Part shown: positions 53,557 through 62,256 of the stretch, piece by piece | Layout of the letters: each line of letters begins with the position of its first letter | How positions within the stretch are numbered: position 1 is the first letter of the stretch | Assembly (NCBI RefSeq): GCF_027912835.1 | Contig: NZ_CP115768.1 | Location: forward strand, 2,596,501 to 2,660,500 | Source of the DNA: Paracoccus sediminicola | GTDB taxonomy: Bacteria; Pseudomonadota; Alphaproteobacteria; Rhodobacterales; Rhodobacteraceae | Length of the DNA stretch: 64,000 nt | Direction of reading: 5' to 3' | Program-made: the position numbers and the translations under genes | Notes under the pieces: model-generated | Databases searched by the model: none | Told to the model about the DNA's origin: nothing | The model's input: the letters and a program-made list of their open reading frames with translations, nothing else

Positions 53557-54702
53557 TTAGCTTGCCAGCCGGATCGCCTCATCCGCGCCGCGCATATGAT
53601 CGATCCGCTGGGCATGGCCGGCCTCATGCACGATCTCGACCAGCCAGGAAGCGATCAGCTCGGGGCAGGTCACGCCGATATGCAGTGCGGGAGAAACGCG
53701 ACCCTCAAGCAGTGCCTCTGCGGCGAGGGACAGCATCAGCGATTTCAGCCGGAAGCGGGTAAAGCCCTTGCGTCCACCGGCGCTGTCCAGAACCCATTCC
53801 TTGTGCCAGCGGGTCCTGCCATCGCGTTCCGCGCGGAGGCTGACGGAAAGCACCACGCGGTCGGCCTCGTCTGCGGCGAAGGGGTGTTCGGCCCACAGCA
53901 TCTCGGCCTGACGCGACAGCGCTACGGGGTCCTTTCCCGTGCTGCGAATGGCAGCGAAAACCCTGGACCAGCCCTCGCCCCAGCCTTTCAGCCGGATTGC
54001 CCCGCGCCGCGCGGTGCCGATCTGCCAGCCGGGATCGAAATCATAGGCTCTCAGATAGGGCGCGACGTCGTAATGCGGGTAAACCTCGTGCCGCTCTGGC
54101 GTGGGGAGGTTCAGATCGAAGCTTCGGATGACCTCGAATGGAAAATCGGCACGCTCTGTTCTGCCGTTCTCAATCCACGACACCGGTGTCGCCAGCGCGT
54201 TCAGAAGCGGCAGCGGCGATATGTTGAACTTGTGACGAAAATTATCCGGATATTTCGGCATCCCGCCGCCGTAACAGTTGAAATGCAGCACATCCCCTTG
54301 CTCGGCGGAGGCTCGATAATCATTCACCAGATCGCGCGCCATGAGATGATCGATGCCCGGCACCATACCGACTTCGGCCAGCACCGACAGCCCGGCCGCT
54401 TCGGCCCCGGCCATGATTTCGCGCAGCGCGGGTGAAACATGCCAGCCTGCCGCAAGATGCGCGCCGCGGCTCATCGCGATGCGCGCCACATCGAGATCGG
54501 TCGGGCGCGGCGCGACGATGATGTCGCCCTGTGCCACGGCCTCGCTGAGCGCGCTGGTATCGTGAAGATGTTGAATCTCCGGCGCGATGCCCTTCAGCCC
54601 CGTGTCCTCGTCGGTCCAGACCGACAGATCGCAGCTTGCTCGGGACAGCCGCTGCAGACCGAAAAGCGCATCCTGCCCGGCATGGACCCAATGTATCGTC
54701 AT
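53557..54702 (-). CDS. Saccharopine dehydrogenase-like protein (LYS9-type, glutamate-forming)
   Basis: A 381-residue NAD(P)-dependent enzyme of the saccharopine dehydrogenase family. It has an N-terminal nucleotide fold and the LYS9-like segment EVGMVPGIDHLMARDLV. Next come NCYGGGMPKYPDNFRHKF and SWIENGRTERADFP, and the C-terminal ITCPELIASWLVEIVHEAGH-like region. It probably cleaves saccharopine to glutamate and the aminoadipate semialdehyde. It overlaps the following lysine-side gene (54699-54702). The pair would together form the two-step degradation of lysine that is fused in eukaryotes. Direction of the flux is inferred. Confidence 0.83.
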   Translation of the reverse strand: MTIHWVHAGQDALFGLQRLSRASCDLSVWTDEDTGLKGIAPEIQHLHDTSALSEAVAQGDIIVAPRPTDLDVARIAMSRGAHLAAGWHVSPALREIMAGAEAAGLSVLAEVGMVPGIDHLMARDLVNDYRASAEQGDVLHFNCYGGGMPKYPDNFRHKFNISPLPLLNALATPVSWIENGRTERADFPFEVIRSFDLNLPTPERHEVYPHYDVAPYLRAYDFDPGWQIGTARRGAIRLKGWGEGWSRVFAAIRSTGKDPVALSRQAEMLWAEHPFAADEADRVVLSVSLRAERDGRTRWHKEWVLDSAGGRKGFTRFRLKSLMLSLAAEALLEGRVSPALHIGVTCPELIASWLVEIVHEAGHAQRIDHMRGADEAIRLAS

Positions 54703-55763
54703 TCTGCCGCCCTTACAGCGCTAAACTCGTCGAACACCGCCCCGGAGCGGCCCCATGCGCCCTGCTCTGGCCGATCCAGCTCGCGCAGCAGCGGCAGAAT
54801 CTGAGCGGCGAAATCCTCGGAGGATTCGCGTGGCAGGACCGAGGGCAGATTATCGATCGCCATCACGTCGAGCGGCGGCTCCTCGGCAATGCGGATCACC
54901 GGCGCATCCCATCTTGTGCTGCGGTTATAGACGCGGATCGGGTTGAACTCGCTTGTCGGATCGCAGGCCACGTCGCCGATGACCCGCAACAGGCGCATCG
55001 GTCTCGTGGCGTTTTCGGGGACCAGAACCGGACAGCCCTCGCGGGCGAGGATGGCGTTGATGAGGATCTGATGTTCCAGAATCTCGGGGAAGGGGCCGCC
55101 ATGCGCGGTTTCCTCGACATCCCAGGCGGTGACATGGCAGCCCATCTCTGTCAGCAGCTCCTGCGCGCCGCGCCCCACCCGGCCCTTCGCCCCGACGATA
55201 ATCGCCGCCGGCCGCGGCTCGGTGAGGGAATCCAGCTCGGCGCGCAGTTCGGCCGCCAGGGCGGCACGATCCGCATAGGCATGGACCGGGGCACAGATCG
55301 TGCCGTGCTTCTGCGCCGACCAGGCCCGCAAAGACAGGGCGGCACCGACATAGCCCGCCCAGAAACCGAATGCGGCGAGGCGGCGACCGTCTTCATCCGT
55401 CAGATACTCCAGATCGTAAAGCCGCCCGCCGCCATCGCGGAAACGGTCGATCAGCGCCGCAGCACCGTCCTGCCCCTTATAGGCGTGGCCGAACATGACA
55501 TGGCGATGCCGCAGCGGCGCGCCGTCATCGGGCAGCTCCTTCAGCCCCAAGATGATCGCCTCAGCCGGCGCATCTGTCCAACTGCCCGGCGCAACGATCT
55601 CTGCCCCGGCATCCCGATAGGCGTCGGTCGGGATTGCCCGGTTGTCGCTGCTCTCGACCGTGACCGCGAAGCCCTGCCCGATCAGGTCGCGCACCCCGTC
55701 GGGCGTGATCCCCACGCGATTCTCGTTCGCACGGGTTTCGGCGCGGACCCAGAGATGCGTCAT
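54699..55763 (-). CDS. Saccharopine dehydrogenase (LYS1-type, lysine-forming or lysine-2-oxoglutarate reductase)
   Basis: A 354-residue enzyme of the alanine-dehydrogenase/LYS1 type joining lysine and 2-oxoglutarate. It has the LYS1 start LWVRAETRANENRVGITPDG, a conserved HVMFGHAYKGQDG, an NAD-binding VGAKGRVGRGAQELL, and DVACDPTSEFNPIRVYN near the end. It overlaps the LYS9-like gene by four bases and shares one base with the GFA gene upstream (TGATG). Together with the LYS9-like gene it gives a split saccharopine pathway, uncommon in bacteria. Confidence 0.85.
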   Translation of the reverse strand: MTHLWVRAETRANENRVGITPDGVRDLIGQGFAVTVESSDNRAIPTDAYRDAGAEIVAPGSWTDAPAEAIILGLKELPDDGAPLRHRHVMFGHAYKGQDGAAALIDRFRDGGGRLYDLEYLTDEDGRRLAAFGFWAGYVGAALSLRAWSAQKHGTICAPVHAYADRAALAAELRAELDSLTEPRPAAIIVGAKGRVGRGAQELLTEMGCHVTAWDVEETAHGGPFPEILEHQILINAILAREGCPVLVPENATRPMRLLRVIGDVACDPTSEFNPIRVYNRSTRWDAPVIRIAEEPPLDVMAIDNLPSVLPRESSEDFAAQILPLLRELDRPEQGAWGRSGAVFDEFSAVRAAE

Positions 55764-56152
55764 CAGTTTTCCTCCTGCGGTAGGTCGTCGGCGATATCAT
55801 AGTAATCGCCCTTATGCGCCGTGAAGATATGCCCGCCCAGCTGCATGCCGGTCGGCGCGTCGATACAGCCCATCGAGATGGAGATATGCAGCGCCCCGTC
55901 CCGTTTCCAGAACAGCGAGCTGCCGCATGTGCCGCAAAACCCGCGCTGCGCATCCTCGGAGGAGTGATACCAGCGCAGATGCTTGCGCCCGCGGATCTTG
56001 AGATCGGTGCCGCCCACAGCCGCCCAGGCATGACCGGCCCATCGTCGGCATTGGCCGCAATGGCACAGGCTCGGCGTGTCGAATTGTGTCGCTCGGAAGC
56101 GGATGGCACCGCACAGGCACCCCCCTGCGATGTCAGCTTTCTCGGAAGACAT
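55763..56152 (-). CDS. GFA-family zinc protein
   Basis: A 129-residue zinc-binding protein of the glutathione-dependent formaldehyde-activating (GFA/CENP-V) family. Zn ligands are in GGCLCGAIRFRA, CHCGQCRRWAG and FCGTCGSSLFWK. Most members are of unknown function; a role in formaldehyde metabolism is not implied. The start at 56152 (MSSEKADIAGG) has GGAGA about nine bases upstream; an ATG at 56230 lies deep inside the fRMsr gene. It overlaps the genes on both sides. Confidence 0.88.
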   Translation of the reverse strand: MSSEKADIAGGCLCGAIRFRATQFDTPSLCHCGQCRRWAGHAWAAVGGTDLKIRGRKHLRWYHSSEDAQRGFCGTCGSSLFWKRDGALHISISMGCIDAPTGMQLGGHIFTAHKGDYYDIADDLPQEEN

Positions 56153-56585
56153 GATGCAAGATCTCCTGCAGGGCCTCTGCGTCGGTTTCGGTAAAGGCAT
56201 TCGGCTGATTGCTGTCGATATCCAGCACACCGATCAGCCGGCCGTCCTTGCCGGTGACCGGAATGACCAGCTCGGACCGGGTGGATGAGGCGCAGGCGAT
56301 ATGGCCGGGAAACGCATCGACATCTGCCACAAGCTGAACCTCTCCGCTGCGCGCCGCCGCCCCGCAGACCCCGCGCGAGAACGGGATCACCAGGCAGCCA
56401 TGCCCGCCCTGATAGGGTCCGATCTTCAGCGTCTCGGGCGCGGTTACGCGGTAAAACCCGGTCCAGTCGAAGCGGTCATCCGCGTGATGCAGCTCGCAGG
56501 CCAGCGTGGCCATGAGCGCGACTTCGTCGGTCTCGCCCTCGGTCAGCGCGGTGATTCGCGCCGAGAGCGCGGCGTAATCCGGCAT
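56133..56585 (-). CDS. msrC: Free methionine-(R)-sulfoxide reductase (fRMsr, GAF domain)
   Basis: Reduces free methionine-R-sulfoxide. The 150-residue GAF-domain protein has the fRMsr cysteines Cys64 (GGHGC), Cys74 (GVCGAA) and Cys98 (PGHIACAS), the WTGFYRV and IGPYQG motifs, and LDIDSNQPNAF at the end. It overlaps the GFA gene by 20 bases and lies 21 bases after the Lrp gene, all on the minus strand. Confidence 0.92.
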   Translation of the reverse strand: MPDYAALSARITALTEGETDEVALMATLACELHHADDRFDWTGFYRVTAPETLKIGPYQGGHGCLVIPFSRGVCGAAARSGEVQLVADVDAFPGHIACASSTRSELVIPVTGKDGRLIGVLDIDSNQPNAFTETDAEALQEILHHVFRES

Positions 56586-56606
56586 GGTTCTGGCCTCCGC
56601 CTTCGT

Positions 56607-57086
56607 TCAGACTGGCAGGAAGGTGGTTGATTTCAGCTCTTCCATCGACAAGAGCGCCGTGACGTTGAAGATTTTCACCTCGGCAATGAGGGCCTGATAG
56701 AAAGCGTCATAGGCGCGCGCATCGGACACGCGCAATTTTACGATATAGTCGATCTCACCGGCAAGACGATGCGCCTCCAGAACCTCGGGCCGGGCCTGCA
56801 ATGCGGCGAGAAAGCGCTGCTGCCAGCCCGCCTCGTGCTCCGAGGTTCGGATCAGTACGAAGAAGCAGGTGCCCAGATCGACCGTATCAGGGTCGAGAAT
56901 CACGGTTTGCCGGGTGATGACCCCGGCATCCTTCAGCTTGCGGATTCGGTTCCAGACCGGGGTCTTGGACGAGCCCACCTTGCGGGCGATGTCATCCAGG
57001 GACTGGCTGGCATCGTCCTGAAGCTCGGTCAGGATTTTCCGGTCCAGAGCATCAAGGCGGAGTTTCTTTTCGCTATTGTCGCTCAT
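56607..57086 (-). CDS. Lrp/AsnC-family transcription regulator
   Basis: A 159-residue regulator with an N-terminal helix-turn-helix (LDALDRKILTELQDDASQSL, KVGSSKTPVWNRIRKL) and a C-terminal RAM ligand-binding domain (GEIDYIVKLRVSDARAYDAF). It reads away from the sulfite reductase genes, sharing a 118-base gap with an inverted repeat. Analogous gene order suggests control of sulfur or amino-acid metabolism; the ligand is unknown. Confidence 0.93.
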   Translation of the reverse strand: MSDNSEKKLRLDALDRKILTELQDDASQSLDDIARKVGSSKTPVWNRIRKLKDAGVITRQTVILDPDTVDLGTCFFVLIRTSEHEAGWQQRFLAALQARPEVLEAHRLAGEIDYIVKLRVSDARAYDAFYQALIAEVKIFNVTALLSMEELKSTTFLPV

Positions 57087-57123
57087 GGCGGGGCTTTGTC
57101 CTCTTGGGCGGCGATACCGGAAC

Positions 57124-57149
57124 AGTATTCCTTATTATCCGGGGATACT
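57124..57149. promoter_or_regulatory. Inverted repeat in the lrp / sulfite-reductase divergent region
   Basis: AGTATTCC (57124-57131) and GGGATACT (57142-57149) form an imperfect inverted repeat, with an inner TATCC-GG-GGATA (57136-57147). A TATTAT box follows at 57175-57180 on the plus strand. Placement between lrp and the sulfur genes suggests an operator; inferred. Confidence 0.4.
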
Positions 57150-57204
57150 AGCGGAAACGCAGAAAAATATCCCATATTATGCGCAGCAAACACGGAGATT
57201 CGCC

Positions 57205-57507
57205 ATGGCGCGCAAATTTGAGCCAGTCGTCATTTCGGCCAATGATCTTTTTGACGGCCGGGTGATCTATTTCACCGGCAAGGATGAATGGGTCCCGCAT
57301 CTCAAGCAAGCCGAGCTCATCACCGAGGAAGAGCGTGCGAAGCATCGGATGGCGCACGCCATGGCGCTGTCCGACCGGGCGGTGGGCGTCTTCCTCGCCC
57401 CGGCGCGTGCAGGCGTTGACGGCCCCGAGCCGGGCCACCCGCGTGAATCGTTCCGGGCGAACGGGCCTTCCAATTATTTCCACGGCAAGCAGGCAGAGGA
57501 CGCGTAA
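57205..57507 (+). CDS. DUF2849-family protein of the sulfite-reduction operon
   Basis: A 100-residue protein with KFEPVVISANDLFDGRVIYF, KDEWVPHLKQAELITEE and HPRESFRANGPSNYF, the pattern of DUF2849. These proteins regularly precede sulfite/nitrite reductase in alphaproteobacteria; role unknown. ATG at 57205 has CGGAGA upstream. Its stop is directly joined to the next gene's ATG (57507). Confidence 0.88.
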   Translation: MARKFEPVVISANDLFDGRVIYFTGKDEWVPHLKQAELITEEERAKHRMAHAMALSDRAVGVFLAPARAGVDGPEPGHPRESFRANGPSNYFHGKQAEDA

Positions 57508-59171
57508 TGTATCATCATTCCGAATTCGACCGGGCTTTCGTCGTCGACCGCGCGCAGCGATTCCGCGATCAGGTTCAGCGCCGCATCGACGGCTCGCTCA
57601 CCGAGGACGAGTTCCGCCCGTTGCGGCTGATGAACGGCGTCTATCTGCAGTTGCATGCCTATATGCTGCGGATCGCGATCCCCTATGGCTCGATCAACCC
57701 CGATCAGATGCGCCGCCTCGCCCATATCGCGCAGAAATGGGATAAGGGTTACGGACATTTCACCACCCGTCAGAACATTCAGTTCAACTGGCCGAAGCTG
57801 GTCGATATTCCCGATATGCTCGACAGCCTGGCCGAGGTGGGGATGCACGCGATCCAGACCTCCGGCAACACGATCCGCAACGTGACCGCCGACCATTTCT
57901 CGGGGGCCGCCGCGGATGAGATCGCCGATCCCCGCCCCTATGCCGAGCTGATCCGCCAGTGGTCCACCGACCATCCGGAGTTCCAGTTCCTGCCGCGCAA
58001 GTTCAAGATCGCCGTATCGGGCAGCCCGAATGACCGCGCGGTCGTGAAATCGCATGACATCGGGCTCCGCATGGTCAGCCGCGACGGCGCAACCGGATTC
58101 GAGGTGTCAGTCGGTGGCGGTCTGGGGCGGACGCCTCTGGTGGGCAAGGTCATCAACGAATTCGTGCCGGTGGTGGACCTGCTGCCCTATCTCGAAGCCA
58201 TCCTGTCAGCCTATAACTCGGTCGGCCGCCGCGACAACAAGTTCAAGGCGCGGCTCAAGATCGCCGTGCACGAGCTGGGTCTGGATCACATCCGCGAGCT
58301 GGTCGATGCGCGCTTTGCCGAGATCCGCCCGCTTTTTGACGGCTCGGACCAGCAGGTGCTGGCTGAAATACAACGGCAATTCGCCGCGCCTGACCTGCCG
58401 CAGGGCCGCAGCACCGCCGGGTATGACGCGGCGCGCGAGTCCGACCCGGTGTTCCGGTCCTGGGCCGACACCAATCTTCACGCGCATAAGCAGGACGATC
58501 ATGCCATCGTCACCGTCTCGCTGAAGAAGCACGGCGCCACACCAGGCGACGCGACCGCCGAGCAGATGCGCGTTCTGGCCGATCTGGCAGAGACCTATGG
58601 CCATGGCGATCTGCGCATCAGCCACGAACAGAACGTCATTCTGCCGCATATCCACAAGGATGATCTTCCCGCGATCCATGCCGCGCTGCGCGAGGCCGAT
58701 CTGGCGACCGCGAATATCGGCCTGGTCAGCGACATCATCGCCTGCCCCGGGCTGGATTATTGCGGGCTGGCCACGGCGCGTTCGATCCCAATCGCGCAGC
58801 AGATCGCCGTGCGCTTCAAGGAGCTGAATCTCGAACACGAGATTGGCGAGATGAAAATAAAGATCTCGGGCTGCATCAATGCCTGCGGTCATCACCATGT
58901 CGGCCATATCGGCATTCTCGGGCTCGACCGGGCAGGGGTCGAGAATTATCAGGTCACGCTCGGTGGCGACGGCACCGAGACGATGAGCGTCGGCGAACGC
59001 GCCGGTCCCGGCTTCTCGTATAAAGAGATCGTGCCGGCGATCGAACGTCTGGTGCTCGGCTATCTCGAGCTGCGCGAGGATGAGACCGAGACCTTCCTGC
59101 AAGCCTATCGTCGCCTCGGCCCCGAGCCCTTCAAGGAAGCGCTCTATCCCAAGGCCGCGGAGGCCGCGTAA
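57507..59171 (+). CDS. cysI: Sulfite reductase hemoprotein (siroheme, 4Fe-4S)
   Basis: Reduces sulfite to sulfide for cysteine synthesis. The 554-residue siroheme protein has two ferredoxin-like repeats, HFTTRQNIQFNWPKL and LRISHEQNVILPHIHK, and the cluster-binding cysteines in ACPGLDYCGLA and SGCINACGHHHVGHIG. It lies in one operon with DUF2849 and cysH-DUF934, each start overlapping the previous stop by one base. Assimilatory nitrite reductase is the alternative; the cysH neighbour favours sulfite. Confidence 0.93.
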   Translation: MYHHSEFDRAFVVDRAQRFRDQVQRRIDGSLTEDEFRPLRLMNGVYLQLHAYMLRIAIPYGSINPDQMRRLAHIAQKWDKGYGHFTTRQNIQFNWPKLVDIPDMLDSLAEVGMHAIQTSGNTIRNVTADHFSGAAADEIADPRPYAELIRQWSTDHPEFQFLPRKFKIAVSGSPNDRAVVKSHDIGLRMVSRDGATGFEVSVGGGLGRTPLVGKVINEFVPVVDLLPYLEAILSAYNSVGRRDNKFKARLKIAVHELGLDHIRELVDARFAEIRPLFDGSDQQVLAEIQRQFAAPDLPQGRSTAGYDAARESDPVFRSWADTNLHAHKQDDHAIVTVSLKKHGATPGDATAEQMRVLADLAETYGHGDLRISHEQNVILPHIHKDDLPAIHAALREADLATANIGLVSDIIACPGLDYCGLATARSIPIAQQIAVRFKELNLEHEIGEMKIKISGCINACGHHHVGHIGILGLDRAGVENYQVTLGGDGTETMSVGERAGPGFSYKEIVPAIERLVLGYLELREDETETFLQAYRRLGPEPFKEALYPKAAEAA

Positions 59172-60316
59172 TGGCGCAGGTCCAGACCATCCCGACGCGA
59201 CCGGCGCGGGTGGCGGCGCTGAACAAGCGTTATCGCCATCGCGCGGCAATTCAGGTGTTGCGGGACGCCTTGTCCGACCCCGAGCTGGGTCGGGTGGCGA
59301 TGGTGTCGTCGTTCGGGGCGGATTCGGTGGCGCTGCTGCACATGATCTCGCTGGTGGATCGCAACACGCCGGTGCTGTTCATTGATACGCAGATGCTGTT
59401 CCCCGAAACCCTCGCCTATCAGGCCGAGGTGGCGGCGGCGCTTGGGCTGACCGATTTGCGAACCATCCGGGCGACTCCCGCCGCCATAGCTGCGGCGGAC
59501 CCGGATGGCGATCTGAATCGGACCGACCCGGACGCCTGCTGCGATCTGCGCAAGACAGTGCCCCTGAACAGGGCGCTGAACGGGTTCGACAGCTGGATCA
59601 CCGGACGCAAGCGGTTCCAGGGGGCGTCCCGTGCCGAGATCGACTTTTTCGAGGAAGATCCGGCCGGGCCGCGGGTCAAGATCAATCCTCTGGCGCACTG
59701 GACGGCGCAGGACGTGGCGGACTATATCGCCAACAACAAACTCCCCCGGCATCCGCTGGTCTCTCAGGGCTACCCGTCGATCGGTTGCATGCCCTGCACC
59801 AGCCCGGTCGCCGAAGGTGAAGACCCCCGCTCGGGCCGCTGGCGGGGTCAGGACAAAACAGAATGTGGGATTCATTTCGTGAACGGTAAGCTGCAACGTA
59901 TCAAGCCAACCGAAGTCGAGTTCGTGCCGCGAGAGGGTCAGCCCGTGATCGTGCGCGACACCGGTTTCGCCGCCGAGGATTTCACCGGCGAGATTCTGGA
60001 TCTCGATCCCGATGCGCGCGTCGACGAGCTGGATGACAGCTTCCGTGACGCGCCGATGATTCGCATCGCCTTTCCGAGCTTTGCCGATGGTCGTGGTTTT
60101 ACCATCGCCCGTCGCCTGCGCGTGGCCGGGTATCGCGGTCGTCTGCGGGCAGCGGGTCATGTTATCGCGGACCAGTTTCCGATGGCGCGCCGTTCTGGCT
60201 TTGACGAGGTCGAGATCGACTATGATCTCGCCCGCCGCCAGCCGTGGGAGCAATGGGACGCTGCATCCGATGTCGCGCCGTCCTATCTGAAACGTCTTGG
60301 TCGCCGCGCCTCGTAA
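59171..60316 (+). CDS. cysH: CysH-DUF934 fusion: APS/PAPS reductase with C-terminal DUF934
   Basis: A single 381-residue chain. Residues 1-245 are an adenylylsulfate reductase: SFGADSVALLHMI, and the 4Fe-4S cysteines Cys123-Cys124 (DACCDLRK) and Cys206/Cys209 (IGCMPC), with Cys232 in TECGIH. The four-cysteine cluster suggests use of APS rather than PAPS. From about residue 258 the chain continues as a complete DUF934 protein (VRDTGFAAEDFTGEIL, MIRIAFPSFADGRGFTIA, FDEVEID). In relatives these are usually separate genes in the same operon. The frame is open through the linker. Confidence 0.9.
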   Translation: MAQVQTIPTRPARVAALNKRYRHRAAIQVLRDALSDPELGRVAMVSSFGADSVALLHMISLVDRNTPVLFIDTQMLFPETLAYQAEVAAALGLTDLRTIRATPAAIAAADPDGDLNRTDPDACCDLRKTVPLNRALNGFDSWITGRKRFQGASRAEIDFFEEDPAGPRVKINPLAHWTAQDVADYIANNKLPRHPLVSQGYPSIGCMPCTSPVAEGEDPRSGRWRGQDKTECGIHFVNGKLQRIKPTEVEFVPREGQPVIVRDTGFAAEDFTGEILDLDPDARVDELDDSFRDAPMIRIAFPSFADGRGFTIARRLRVAGYRGRLRAAGHVIADQFPMARRSGFDEVEIDYDLARRQPWEQWDAASDVAPSYLKRLGRRAS

Positions 60317-60431
60317 GGCGCGGCCTCCGCCGGCCTGCGGGCTTCCAATGCCTGCCCTCCTCCGCGACGTCACCCTTGCCGAGCCGGGTGCCGCCCGCAA
60401 TGATGCGCAAAACCTGAACAGGAGTTGCCTC

Positions 60432-61400
60432 ATGTCGCTGCCGCCCATCCTGTCCGATCTGCGCATTCCGGTCGTCGGCTCGCCGATGTTCATCGTCTCG
60501 GGGCCGGAACTGGTCATCGCCCAGTGCAAGGCCGGGATCGTCGGCAGCTTCCCGGCGCTGAATGCGCGCGAGAAAGAGGGCGAGCCGATCCAGCTCGAAG
60601 CCTGGCTGACGCGCATCAACGAGGAACTCGACCGCCATAATCAGGCCAATCCCGACAGTCCGGCGGCGCCCTTCGCGGTGAACCAGATTGTGCATCGCTC
60701 GAATGCGCGTCTCGAGCGCGACATCGAGATCTGCGTGAAACACAAGGTGCCGCTCTGGATCACCTCGCTCGGGGCGCGGCCCGAGGTGAACGAGGCCGCC
60801 CATTCCGTCGGCGGCGTGGTGTTTCACGACATCATCAACAACACCTTCGCCCGCAAGGCCATCGAAAAGGGTGCGGACGGGCTGATCGCGGTCGCGGCGG
60901 GCGCGGGCGGTCATGCCGGGATGCAGTCGCCCTTTGCGCTGATCCACGAAATCCGGCAATGGTTCGATGGTCCGCTTGCGCTGTCAGGGGCGATCTCGAC
61001 CGGGCAGGCGGTGCTCGCGGCGCAGGCGATGGGCGCGGATCTCGGCTATATCGGCAGCCCGTTCATTGCCACCGAAGAGGCGAATGCCGTGCCCGACTAC
61101 AAGCAGATGATCGTCGATTCCGGGGCCGAGGATATCGTTTACTCGTCGCTGTTCACCGGGGTGCACGGCAATTACCTGAAGCCCTCGGTGCGCAATGCCG
61201 GGCTCGACCCGGATAATCTGGAACGCGCCGATGCCTCTTCGATGAATTTCAGCGACGGTCAGAGCAAGCCCAAGGCGTGGAGCGCGATTTGGGGTGCCGG
61301 GCAGGGTATCGGGACCATCGACAAGGTGCAGTCTGCGGCCAGCTATATCGACCAGCTCGCACGGGAATATGCTGATGCCAAGGCCGCGCTGACGGGTTGA
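60432..61400 (+). CDS. Nitronate monooxygenase-like FMN protein
   Basis: FMN enzyme oxidising nitronates (2-nitropropane dioxygenase family). ATG at 60432 with CAGGAG upstream gives 322 residues with PVVGSPMFIVSGPELV, NQIVHRSNARLERD, AAGAGGHAGMQSPFALI and the ALSGAISTGQAVLAAQAMGAD phosphate-binding region. A longer reading from 60297 is discarded. The 115-base gap before it shows no clear operator. Confidence 0.9.
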   Translation: MSLPPILSDLRIPVVGSPMFIVSGPELVIAQCKAGIVGSFPALNAREKEGEPIQLEAWLTRINEELDRHNQANPDSPAAPFAVNQIVHRSNARLERDIEICVKHKVPLWITSLGARPEVNEAAHSVGGVVFHDIINNTFARKAIEKGADGLIAVAAGAGGHAGMQSPFALIHEIRQWFDGPLALSGAISTGQAVLAAQAMGADLGYIGSPFIATEEANAVPDYKQMIVDSGAEDIVYSSLFTGVHGNYLKPSVRNAGLDPDNLERADASSMNFSDGQSKPKAWSAIWGAGQGIGTIDKVQSAASYIDQLAREYADAKAALTG

Positions 61401-61416
61401 GCCGGCGGCTTACGCA

Positions 61417-62166
61417 TCACGCGTCAAGCATCTCGACCGCCACGTCGCCCATCGCGGCGAGCGGGCCGTAAAAGATCAGCCCCGGCCATGTGCTCGGCCC
61501 GTCGCGGCGCAGCGTGGCGGCAAGACTTTCCACCGTGCCACGCCTCAGCCTCTGCCCGTCCTGGGTCACCGCTTCGGCGATCAGCGCCGGGGTGGTTGCG
61601 GGAAGGCCGTGGGCGATCAGCCCCTCGGCCAGCTCCGGGAAGCTGCGCTGCCCCATGAAAACGACCGTGACCGCATGAGGATCGGCCAGCGCCGCCCAAT
61701 TCAGCTCGGTCGGCAGCCGCCCCGTCACATCCGCGCCGGTCACATATTGCACCCGCCGCGCGGTCAGCCGCCGGGTCAGCGGCAGACCCGCCACCGCCGC
61801 CGCCGCATTGACCGAGGACACGCCCGGCACGATCTCGAACGCGATCCCTGCCCCGCGCACGGCGTGAAGTTCTTCCTCCAGGCGCCCGAACATGCCCGCA
61901 TCGCCGGATTTCAGCCGCACCACGCGCCGCCCGGCCCGCGCATGTTCAAGGATCAGCGCGTTCACCGCATCCTGCTTGGCGCTCGGCCGTCCGGCCCGCT
62001 TGCCGACCGGGATCAGCTCTGCCCGTTCGGCGAGCGCAAGGATCGGCCCGGATGACAGATCGTCGTACAGCACGACCTCCGCCCGCGCGAGCCGGTCGGC
62101 AGCGCGGCGGGTCAAAAGCTCGGGATCACCCGGCCCGGACGAGACGAAGGACACGAAACCAGCCAT
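61417..62166 (-). CDS. cobA: Uroporphyrinogen-III C-methyltransferase
   Basis: Makes precorrin-2, the precursor of siroheme and cobalamin. ATG at 62166 gives 249 residues: FVSSGPGDPELLTRRAADRL (SAM loop), VLYDDLSSG, GKRAGRPSAKQDAVN, VRLKSGDAGMFGRLEEE, IVPGVSSVNAAAAVAGLPLT. It is a stand-alone SUMT without the CysG dehydrogenase part. It may supply siroheme for the nearby sulfite reductase or feed cobalamin. An upstream start at 62391 is not credible since it runs through the marR gene. Confidence 0.9.
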   Translation of the reverse strand: MAGFVSFVSSGPGDPELLTRRAADRLARAEVVLYDDLSSGPILALAERAELIPVGKRAGRPSAKQDAVNALILEHARAGRRVVRLKSGDAGMFGRLEEELHAVRGAGIAFEIVPGVSSVNAAAAVAGLPLTRRLTARRVQYVTGADVTGRLPTELNWAALADPHAVTVVFMGQRSFPELAEGLIAHGLPATTPALIAEAVTQDGQRLRRGTVESLAATLRRDGPSTWPGLIFYGPLAAMGDVAVEMLDA

Positions 62167-62207
62167 CTGTCTTCCGTTGCGCGTTTCCGCCGCATTGGCA
62201 AGTGGTG

Positions 62208-62221
62208 GTTGCATATGCGAC
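62208..62221. promoter_or_regulatory. Candidate MarR operator between cobA and marR
   Basis: GTTGCATATGCGAC, a near-palindrome with the same half-sites as the site before the fumarylacetoacetase gene. It lies 36 bases before the marR ATG. Confidence 0.45.
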
Positions 62222-62256
62222 AGTTGCAGCGTGACGATCACAGCGCGAGTGACAGG

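Noticed and set aside
60815-60835. parS-like GTGTTTCACGAC in the nitronate monooxygenase gene
   Set aside because: Only one half of the palindrome is present. A similar half-site near 54430 was also dismissed.
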